A stretch of 12,031 bases of DNA. Origin: Alphaproteobacteria bacterium. GTDB lineage: Bacteria > Pseudomonadota > Alphaproteobacteria > WRDZ01. The stretch's first letter is position 1. Every line of letters starts with the position of its first letter. The notes under the pieces were generated by a model. It was not told where the DNA came from. It worked only from the letters and a program-made list of their open reading frames with translations, and did no database searches. The stretch spans positions 1 to 12,031 of the forward strand of contig WRDZ01000010.1 in NCBI GenBank assembly GCA_009779595.1, given 5' to 3'. The position numbers and the translations under genes are program-made. Shown here in pieces: positions 4,842 through 10,683 of this stretch.

Positions 4842-5904
4842 TGCGTATTATCCCGTCGGCAATCTGATATACGTCCAGCCCCTGGCTTACCAAAGCGTCG
4901 ATAACCTGGTCGGCCGGAGCGGAAAAATACAGGCTGAACTGCACTTTGTTGCCCTTTATCGCCCGCAAATCGAACCTGTTTATGACGCGCAGCCGGCTTA
5001 AGGTCGCTTCGATGGCGGGCAGCTCCCGCGGCGATTTAAGGTGCACCAGGGCTTCAAGTATGCCCACGTTCCGCGCCCTGCGCCCCACGGTTTCGTCGCG
5101 GTGCTGCCTTTCAAGCTCTGCCACGATGGCCGTGAACCCGTCCCGCAGCGCCTGGTCGCCGTCGCCGGGCACGGATATGTCGGCAACGGGCACGGTTTTG
5201 CCCGAATCGTTGATTTTGCTGGCCAGGAAGCGCATATGGCCGTCATTGTATATGACGTCGGTAAGCAGCACTCCGTCCCCGCCGTTGTTGCGTGCGAACG
5301 CCAGCAGCCTTGACGCGTTCCTTTCGCGCGCAAGATGGACGTCAAGCTGCCTGGCCGCCCGGTCCGGGTTCGGGACCATTATCGGAGCGACCACGCTTTC
5401 GTTGGCGTTGCTCTGCAAAAATGCCAGCCACGGGTTGCCGTCCTGCCAAAGCCATTGGTCTTCCCCGTCGAAGAACAGCGGGACAACTGCAAGCACCATG
5501 GCCGGCGACGAGATGTGCCCCGAGGACATCGATTCCACCAGCCTAAGGGTTTCCGCGGGCCTGAACGCTATGTTCATCGCCCCGATAAAACGCACGCGCG
5601 AAGTCCTTTCATGTTCGATAACCACGTCCGAAATCAGCGGGACTATCCTTTCGTGCGTCATGCCCGCGTGCACGGGGACCGGGGTGTTGGTAAGCCGCCT
5701 GTAAACCTCGGCAAAAGCCTTCATATATGCCTCTTGCATGGCCGCCTGCCTTGCCGCCGCCGCGCTTTCGTCCGTGACGTCCACCCTTACGTTGAAGGCG
5801 GTGAACAGCCGCTTCAAGTGCACGTCGGCGTCATTGCCCAGCGCGCGCGCGCCTGGCAGCAAAGCGGCCGCCACCGCCAAAATAAAAACCGTCTTGCGCA
5901 TCAT
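4828..5904 (-). CDS. DUF2066 exported protein
   Basis: A 358-residue protein starting M-M-R-K-T-V-F with a signal peptide to about residue 22 (A-R-A-L-G-N). The ATG at 5904 follows AAGGA at five bases; the adjacent ATG at 5901 is an equally possible start. The N-terminal half has the A-Y-M-K-A-F-A-E-V-Y-R-R-L-T segment and R-V-R-F-I-G-A-M-N-I-A-F characteristic of DUF2066 proteins, which in Alphaproteobacteria are typically found directly upstream of hdaA. The C-terminal half contains a dense region around 270-355 with L-S-R-L-R-V-I-N-R-F-D-L. Its biochemical role is unknown; periplasmic location is predicted from the signal peptide. It leads a two-gene operon with hdaA. Confidence 0.8.
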   Translation of the reverse strand: MMRKTVFILAVAAALLPGARALGNDADVHLKRLFTAFNVRVDVTDESAAAARQAAMQEAYMKAFAEVYRRLTNTPVPVHAGMTHERIVPLISDVVIEHERTSRVRFIGAMNIAFRPAETLRLVESMSSGHISSPAMVLAVVPLFFDGEDQWLWQDGNPWLAFLQSNANESVVAPIMVPNPDRAARQLDVHLARERNASRLLAFARNNGGDGVLLTDVIYNDGHMRFLASKINDSGKTVPVADISVPGDGDQALRDGFTAIVAELERQHRDETVGRRARNVGILEALVHLKSPRELPAIEATLSRLRVINRFDLRAIKGNKVQFSLYFSAPADQVIDALVSQGLDVYQIADGIIRIESR

Positions 5905-5932
5905 GTTATTCCTTAAAGCTTAAGCCTGTCCG

Positions 5933-5941
5933 ATTATATCA
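5933..5941 (-). promoter_or_regulatory. Extended -10 promoter of DUF2066-hdaA
   Basis: On the minus strand TGATATAAT gives a perfect -10 (5933-5938) with TG one base upstream. No good -35 is visible at 16-18 bases, consistent with an extended -10 promoter that does not need one. Confidence 0.55.
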
Positions 5942-6039
5942 CTATATTACCTTTCGCCGGCTTAATCAATAGGCATGAATCAAGAATGCGGGATTCCGGC
6001 CAAACAGCCGCGGGGCAAATGCGTTATTGCAGAATGTTC

Positions 6040-6068
6040 TTGACTTGCATGCGTATTTATGATAAGAC
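6040..6068 (+). promoter_or_regulatory. Promoter of the unrecognised gene at 6113
   Basis: TTGACT (6040-6045) and TAAGAC (6063-6068) are 17 bases apart, with TGA before the -10. The -10 is weak but has the extended form, and a perfect inverted repeat overlaps it. Confidence 0.45.
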
Positions 6069-6076
6069 AGCTTATC
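6061..6076 (+). promoter_or_regulatory. Operator-like inverted repeat
   Basis: GATAAG-ACAG-CTTATC is a perfect 6-bp inverted repeat lying over the -10 and the probable start point of the promoter at 6040-6068. A dimeric repressor site is one reading; a small leader hairpin is another. No regulator gene is adjacent. Confidence 0.4.
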
Positions 6077-6112
6077 GTTCCCAACACTGATGTTCAGCAG
6101 GAGTAAGCCGCC

Positions 6113-6736
6113 ATGTACATGAAGCATGTCCTTAAGTTTATCTTTGACCGAAAGCTGCGCGACGAGCGCAGGGAAGCGGCTTTGCACGAGAAAGAAATGG
6201 CCCGTGAGGAATTCAAGGCTTCTCCCCAAGGGCTGGCGCAGCAGATAACAAGCTCCCCCTATCTGGACGCGGGCTTCGTGGAAAGCTTTGCAAGCCATGA
6301 ATTCGGGAAGGCTTTTTATGATAACGAAACAAACCGCTCGGATTTCATAGAAACGGCCAAGGAACTGGCTTCTGTGCAGGATTTCCAAAACCTGTCATGC
6401 GGCGCCAGGGACCTCCTTCTTGACTATGGCGGCAGCGGGTCCCCCCAAGTCATGGAGCTCTTGAAAGAAAGCTCTGTCCCGCGGCATCCCCGTTATCTTG
6501 CCGCGTTATGCCGCGCCTCAAGCGCTTTCGCCGATTTCCCGGGCAACGAAAATGCCATCGAAATATGGCTGTACGACATTTTCGGCATGAAGGCCAAGGA
6601 TTCCCGCGATATATTGGAAAGGCTGATAATCCAGGAAAGCCAGCCCCAAATGTGCGCGCACGACAACGGCGCGCTGCGGCCGCAAAACCGGAAGGGCGCC
6701 AACGGACGGGGCAATTCAAGGCACGGGGCTGCCTGA
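6113..6736 (+). CDS. Unrecognised 207-residue cytosolic protein
   Basis: The ATG at 6113 follows AGGAG with nine bases spacing. The protein starts M-Y-M-K-H-V-L-K-F-I-F-D-R-K and then has a highly charged helix (about 14-36, rich in R/E/K). A mixed alpha-helical body follows, with L-D-Y-G-G-S-G-S-P-Q-V (about 104-114) and I-E-I-W-L-Y-D-I-F-G-M (about 149-159). The last 30 residues are basic and low in hydrophobics, suggesting a disordered tail. There is no signal peptide or clear membrane segment; the N-terminal helix could be amphipathic. Homology is not recognised. It is followed after 61 bases by a separately controlled membrane-protein gene. Confidence 0.65.
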   Translation: MYMKHVLKFIFDRKLRDERREAALHEKEMAREEFKASPQGLAQQITSSPYLDAGFVESFASHEFGKAFYDNETNRSDFIETAKELASVQDFQNLSCGARDLLLDYGGSGSPQVMELLKESSVPRHPRYLAALCRASSAFADFPGNENAIEIWLYDIFGMKAKDSRDILERLIIQESQPQMCAHDNGALRPQNRKGANGRGNSRHGAA

Positions 6737-6757
6737 CATGCGGCTCGGATTCGTCCG

Positions 6758-6773
6758 TTAAACCATTATTAAC
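6758..6773 (+). promoter_or_regulatory. CtrA-type binding box
   Basis: TTAA (6758-6761) and TTAAC (6769-6773) are separated by exactly seven bases (ACCATTA), matching the TTAA-N7-TTAAC consensus for CtrA, the alphaproteobacterial cell-cycle response regulator. It ends 11 bases before the -10 TACAAT (6785-6790), so it covers the -35 region, the position typical of CtrA-activated promoters. Binding itself is inferred. Confidence 0.6.
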
Positions 6774-6784
6774 CCTGTGCGCCG

Positions 6785-6790
6785 TACAAT
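6785..6790 (+). promoter_or_regulatory. -10 element, possibly leaderless transcript
   Basis: TACAAT lies seven bases before the ATG at 6798, so transcription would start at or within a base or two of the start codon. No Shine-Dalgarno sequence precedes this ATG, which fits a leaderless mRNA. The -35 region is occupied by the CtrA-type box. Confidence 0.45.
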
Positions 6791-6797
6791 ACCATGT

Positions 6798-7247
6798 ATG
6801 AGCAGCAATTCACCAGCCTCGATTTCAAGGTCCATGGCGTGGAAGTCCACTGTCCTGGCGTTCATGTCCATACCTGTGGCCATGCTGATGCTGCCGACGT
6901 TCGTGCTGCTGACAATCGCGCTTATGCCGTCCATATTGCTGGCCATGCTTGCCCCCAAGTCCTTGCTGCGCATCATATGCGTGCTAAGCTTCAACATCGC
7001 CGGCACGGTCCCGGCCCTGTTCCAGCTGTGGTTCAGCATACAGAACCTTGAAACCGTGTGGATAGTGCTGGCCAAGACCGAGAACATCGTTTATATGTAC
7101 GGCTCTGCCGCTTTGGGGCTTTTGTGCTTTTTCGTGGTTCCTCCGCTGGTCATGATAACGGTCAAGATGTCGGCGCTGAAAAGCATACAGGCTATCGACA
7201 TGCAGCGGCAGGAAATAATGGACAAATGGGGCGAGGACGTCGCATAA
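6798..7247 (+). CDS. Small polytopic inner-membrane protein
   Basis: 149 residues from the ATG at 6798; a GTG at 6777 is in frame but lies between the CtrA box and the -10, so it is unlikely. A long hydrophobic block (about residues 17-53) can hold one or two membrane helices. A second (about 57-82, with S-L-L-R-I-I-C-V-L-S-F) and a third (about 94-123, with L-G-L-L-C-F-F-V-V-P-P-L) follow. The charged C-terminal tail ends Q-R-Q-E-I-M-D-K-W-G-E-D-V-A and should be cytosolic. I recognise no family with a known function. Its promoter carries the CtrA-type box, suggesting cell-cycle control. The mlaC-like gene follows 73 bases downstream with its own promoter. Confidence 0.7.
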   Translation: MSSNSPASISRSMAWKSTVLAFMSIPVAMLMLPTFVLLTIALMPSILLAMLAPKSLLRIICVLSFNIAGTVPALFQLWFSIQNLETVWIVLAKTENIVYMYGSAALGLLCFFVVPPLVMITVKMSALKSIQAIDMQRQEIMDKWGEDVA

Positions 7248-7255
7248 AGTTCAAG

Positions 7256-7285
7256 TTGACAGTTTGCCCGGCCTTCGTGTACTCT
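7256..7285 (+). promoter_or_regulatory. Promoter of the MlaC-like gene
   Basis: A perfect TTGACA (7256-7261) is followed after 18 bases by TACTCT (7280-7285). The start codon is at 7321, leaving a leader of about 30 bases that carries GAGGTG. Confidence 0.5.
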
Positions 7286-7320
7286 TGTGCAGTGGCCAAC
7301 GCAAAAAAACCGAGGTGAAA

Positions 7321-7971
7321 ATGCGCATTGCACATGCCGTCCTTATAGCCGCCGTCGCAGCCTGCCTGCCGTCGCTGGCGGCCGCGAACGACCAAAGGCC
7401 GACCCCGTCGCAGTGGATACAGCTTAACGCCGACAAGGTGCTGGCCTTGGAAAACACCCCGGACCCGGCGAAAAGATACGACGAAGCCAAACAGCTGGTG
7501 CAGTACTTTGTCGACGTGCAGGCCCTGTCGACGTTCGCGTGCGCCAGGGTTTGCCGTTCCCTTACGGAAGATCAGACAAACCTGTTCAGGCGCGATATAG
7601 CCGACTTCATCGCCATAGCGTACGCTTCGTCCACGCCCATACTTTCGAACCTGAAATGGGAGATAATCGGGCATGACGATTCCCCTCCGTCGGCGACCGT
7701 GCTGTTCGGCAACGACGACGGGCCGGCGCAGTCGATAACGGTCAGGTTCATCATGCGAACGACAGCGGACGGATATAAAATCACGGATATAACGGTAAGC
7801 GACATAAGCTTCGCCCAAAAGCTAAGGCAGACCGTCGCTCAGGCGTTCGCATCAGCAGATACTCCGGGCGACGCGCTGCAAGCTTTTTCGAACCAGACAG
7901 ACCGGGCCAGGAACGCGCTGTTCGGCGTTGCGCAGCCGCGCGTCCAGCAACAGAATCTTGGAGAGCTTTAA
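7321..7971 (+). CDS. MlaC/Ttg2D-like periplasmic phospholipid-binding protein
   Basis: 216 residues from the ATG at 7321, which follows GAGG at five bases; an upstream TTG at 7264 is rejected because it would spoil the signal peptide. Residues 1-22 (M-R-I-A-H-A-V-L-I-A-A-V-A-A and S-L-A-A-A) form a Sec signal. The body shows the MlaC pattern: a helix ending in Q-Y-F-V-D-V-Q-A-L-S-T-F, L-T-E-D-Q-T-N-L-F-R-R-D-I-A-D-F-I, then A-Y-A-S, and a C-terminal strand Y-K-I-T-D-I-T-V-S-D-I-S-F-A. MlaC shuttles phospholipids between the inner-membrane Mla transporter and the outer membrane. The usual F-D-x-x-x-M-A-R signature is diverged (V-D-V-Q-A-L-S-T), so function may be altered. No mlaDEF genes are beside it; the partner must lie elsewhere. 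It converges with the pil genes. Confidence 0.7.
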   Translation: MRIAHAVLIAAVAACLPSLAAANDQRPTPSQWIQLNADKVLALENTPDPAKRYDEAKQLVQYFVDVQALSTFACARVCRSLTEDQTNLFRRDIADFIAIAYASSTPILSNLKWEIIGHDDSPPSATVLFGNDDGPAQSITVRFIMRTTADGYKITDITVSDISFAQKLRQTVAQAFASADTPGDALQAFSNQTDRARNALFGVAQPRVQQQNLGEL

Positions 7972-7995
7972 TCCCGCGCGCCCGGCCTGGTAGAG

Positions 7996-9177
7996 CTAGA
8001 ACATACCCCCGCCATGCATGCCACCCATACCGCCCATCATGCCCGGATGCCACCCCTGGCCACCCATCTGACCTTGGCCAAAGGGCTGGCTGTTGTTCAT
8101 CATAACGTCCCTCATAATACTCGGCTGACGCAAAGATTCGTTGAACATATGCAGCTGCCAAATCCTGCCGTCCTTGCTGACAAAGACGCCTTCTGTCGAG
8201 ATTTCTTCTATAATGTGGCCGGTAGGCAGCATGCCGCCGACGGACAGCCTGCGCATTTGTGATCCGTCAGTAGAGGCGATTCTGGCAGACAGGTCGTCGC
8301 CGGTGCCGCGCACTTCCATCACGACATACAGGTCCGAGACCTCCATCGCTCTAGAAGCGGCGTTGGGGCTGGCGCCTCCGGCTGCACCGCCGAAACCGGC
8401 GCCCCCGAAAGAGCCCTGGCCTTGCTCATTCCCACGCATGCCCTGATTCGCGGCTTGATCGGCGCGATCCAACGCAGTCTCTATCTGCCGGCGCCGCAGC
8501 TGGGCGCGTTCCCTGGCCTCGACCAGTTCTTGCTCGCGCCTGGCCCTTTCCATCTTCCATTCTTCCTGCAAACGTATCATGTCCTCGCGCCTCTGGATTT
8601 CTTCAAGCCGCGCGCGGCGCTGTGTCGCCTGGGCGTTGCTTATGTCGCTGCGCAGCTGCTCGCGCCTAAGCTCAAGCTCAAGCCTGGCATTTTCGCGGTC
8701 GATATCCGCAAGTTCCCTAAGCATGTCGTTGCTGATTCTGCCAAGCAGGGCGTCGTCAGGAGCACCCGACCTTGCTGCCTGCTGCTGCCTTGGCGGTGTT
8801 GGCGGTGGTGTCGGCGCCCTTTGGGGCTGCGGCTGAGCCTGCACGGCCGGAGTAGCCGGAGGCATCGGCTGCGGAGTCGCCGCCGTCGTTGCCGGCCGTG
8901 CCGGTTCTATGCCGAACGGGTCCTGCGGGACTCCGCCTAATATCGGCTCGTCAAAATCGATTGACAGCTCTATATCCGGCAGCGACGAAGAAGCCACCGG
9001 CACGGGAGCTGCAGCCGGCGCGCGCTGTGGCATGGTCGTGCCCAGTTCAAGGCCGCTGCTGAAAATCTCCTCGCCGAAAGAGTCCTGCGCCTGCATAGCC
9101 CTTGCAGCCACTCCGATTCCCAGAACGACCAGCACGCCTATAGCGTTGCGCTTATTAAAGATTTTACCTGTTTTCAT
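7996..9177 (-). CDS. pilP: Type IVb pilus biogenesis protein PilP, with coiled coil
   Basis: 393 residues from the ATG at 9177, chosen because GAGGGA lies seven bases upstream; it overlaps the pilO end by 14 bases. An inner-membrane anchor covers about 9-27 (A-I-G-V-L-V-V-L-G-I-G-V). A Pro/Ala/Gln-rich linker (about 50-140) is followed by a long charged coiled coil (about 143-240, many R/E/Q heptads) and a Gly-rich spacer. The PilP-type beta domain (about 280-340) follows, with L-Y-V-V-M-E-V-R-G, R-L-S-V-G-G-M-L-P-T-G-H-I-I-E-E-I and E-G-V-F-V-S-K-D-G. The last 35 residues are rich in Gly, Met, Gln and His. R64-type PilP is much shorter; the coiled coil and tail are unusual. By analogy it links the inner-membrane platform to the PilN secretin. 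Confidence 0.75.
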   Translation of the reverse strand: MKTGKIFNKRNAIGVLVVLGIGVAARAMQAQDSFGEEIFSSGLELGTTMPQRAPAAAPVPVASSSLPDIELSIDFDEPILGGVPQDPFGIEPARPATTAATPQPMPPATPAVQAQPQPQRAPTPPPTPPRQQQAARSGAPDDALLGRISNDMLRELADIDRENARLELELRREQLRSDISNAQATQRRARLEEIQRREDMIRLQEEWKMERARREQELVEARERAQLRRRQIETALDRADQAANQGMRGNEQGQGSFGGAGFGGAAGGASPNAASRAMEVSDLYVVMEVRGTGDDLSARIASTDGSQMRRLSVGGMLPTGHIIEEISTEGVFVSKDGRIWQLHMFNESLRQPSIMRDVMMNNSQPFGQGQMGGQGWHPGMMGGMGGMHGGGMF

Positions 9178-10669
9178 AGATCCGTCCCTCATATTTCCAT
9201 CTTCTGGTTCTTACATCATATGTAACTGTTCTTAAATCCAGCCCGCCGAACGCCTGCACGAAATCTTCCCAATACGCCGGGGCATAAGAGGATTCAATCG
9301 TAAACCCGACAAAGAAGTACAACGGCTGCGGCGGAGCATTCGGGTTGCGCGGGTCAATCTGCGACCCCTCGCTTCCCCTGCTTAGCGACAAGGTCATGCC
9401 CGACCTTCTAAGCGGACGGAAAATATCCGCCAATGCCTGCCGTATCTGTATGTCGCTCAGGGTAGGATCAGAGACCATCGTGCCGACTCTGTTGCTGAAA
9501 GTGTAACTTACAGTCCCCGCAACGCTGCTTTCGTTCAATGTCGGCCTAAGCGCCGGAATGCCGATGTCGTTGACCACGCGCATAAACCACGAACCATAGC
9601 CGAACGACGCGGTCCAATTGCTGGTTACATTGTTTCTCTGGGCACTGCATACGGCCTCGCTCATGGTCCATCCGGGCAATGGCACGGCCCGTAGCCTGTT
9701 GATGCCGCCCTCGCATTGCCTTAAAATCTCGACCGGGTTGTTCATGCTAAGCCACGGTGGCGGCATGACCGGAGCCGCAGGAGCAGGAGCAGGAGCGGCT
9801 GGGCGCGGCGCGGGCAACGGCCTGACAACCTGCTGGGGCTGTTTCGGGCCGGTCATCTTTTTTATGACGGTATAGCCGACATATACGAATATCAGCACAA
9901 GTACGGCCACGATAATCAGCAGCTTCTTGCCGTGCGGCGAGCCCAGCTTGACCAGCCGGGGCGGCCGCGGCGCGCGGTTTAAAATTTTAGCTAAGTCGCC
10001 GTCGTCGGTGCTGTTGATTTGCCAGCTATCCGGAACTATCTTGCGTCCCCAGTCCGGCAGCGCCATCATTGTCATATAGTTCTTGCGCGCGTCTTCTTCT
10101 CTGGCGTACAGTACGTCGCCATCCGGCATGATAAGGTTGTCCCTTACCGCAAGGAACCACCATCCGTTGTCGACCTTGAACACCGCGATGCTGTTCGCCC
10201 TGTCCGAGAAAATGTCCGCGACAGCGACCGTGGCCACCGGCATGTTGGCCTGATAGCCGTTGCCCGCGACCGCAAGCCCGCACTGCTGCACGCCCGAGGT
10301 TCTAAGGCAGAAGAATTCCGCATCGATCCCGACGCTGGATGCCAGGTTGCGCACCTCGTCCAGCGGTTTTTCGGCGTCCTGCCACGGCTGCCAATACAGC
10401 CCTACGGCATAGGCGGTTCCGCCGATGTTTATGACGCCAAGGCCTCCGGTGGGTTCGCCGCCACTGCCGCCGTCGTTTCCAAATCCCGAGCCTGGGCCCG
10501 AGCCGAAATTACTGTTTTCAGGCATTGGTTCGGCGGGGGTGGGGGGCGGCAAAGTATCGTCCACCTTGTTGTCCAGGCTGAAAGCATCCATGGCAGCCCT
10601 GCCGCTGGCAAAGCCTTCGCCGGGCACATCGTCCTCCAGATCTTCCAAGCCTTCTTTCATGCCAGTCAT
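9164..10669 (-). CDS. pilO: Type IVb pilus protein PilO (R64-type)
   Basis: 501 residues. The ATG at 10669 follows AGGA at seven bases and lies 14 bases after the pilN stop. An acidic and Pro/Gly-rich N-terminus (1-78) leads to a cytosolic domain beginning Y-A-V-G-L-Y-W-Q-P-W (87-96), the hallmark start of this family. W-W-F-L-A-V-R-D-N (170-178) follows. The single membrane helix is about 249-269 (L-L-I-I-V-A-V-L-V-L-I-F-V-Y-V), then a Pro/Ala-rich linker (276-306). A periplasmic domain to the end contains Y-W-E-D-F-V-Q-A-F-G-G-L-D-L-R. R64 PilO is an inner-membrane protein of the thin-pilus assembly platform. It lies between pilN and pilP in one transcription unit. The Gly/Asn linker at 52-75 is a lineage-specific addition. 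Confidence 0.82.
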   Translation of the reverse strand: MTGMKEGLEDLEDDVPGEGFASGRAAMDAFSLDNKVDDTLPPPTPAEPMPENSNFGSGPGSGFGNDGGSGGEPTGGLGVINIGGTAYAVGLYWQPWQDAEKPLDEVRNLASSVGIDAEFFCLRTSGVQQCGLAVAGNGYQANMPVATVAVADIFSDRANSIAVFKVDNGWWFLAVRDNLIMPDGDVLYAREEDARKNYMTMMALPDWGRKIVPDSWQINSTDDGDLAKILNRAPRPPRLVKLGSPHGKKLLIIVAVLVLIFVYVGYTVIKKMTGPKQPQQVVRPLPAPRPAAPAPAPAAPVMPPPWLSMNNPVEILRQCEGGINRLRAVPLPGWTMSEAVCSAQRNNVTSNWTASFGYGSWFMRVVNDIGIPALRPTLNESSVAGTVSYTFSNRVGTMVSDPTLSDIQIRQALADIFRPLRRSGMTLSLSRGSEGSQIDPRNPNAPPQPLYFFVGFTIESSYAPAYWEDFVQAFGGLDLRTVTYDVRTRRWKYEGRIYENR

Positions 10670-10683
10670 AAAAGTTTCCTATC

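Noticed and set aside
7972..7995. Bidirectional terminator between the MlaC-like gene and pilP
   Set aside because: The 24-base gap is GC-rich but forms no clear stem with a U tract.
8014..8940. Plus-strand frames opposite pilP
   Set aside because: Low-complexity translations without start signals, mirroring the coiled-coil and Pro-rich coding of pilP.
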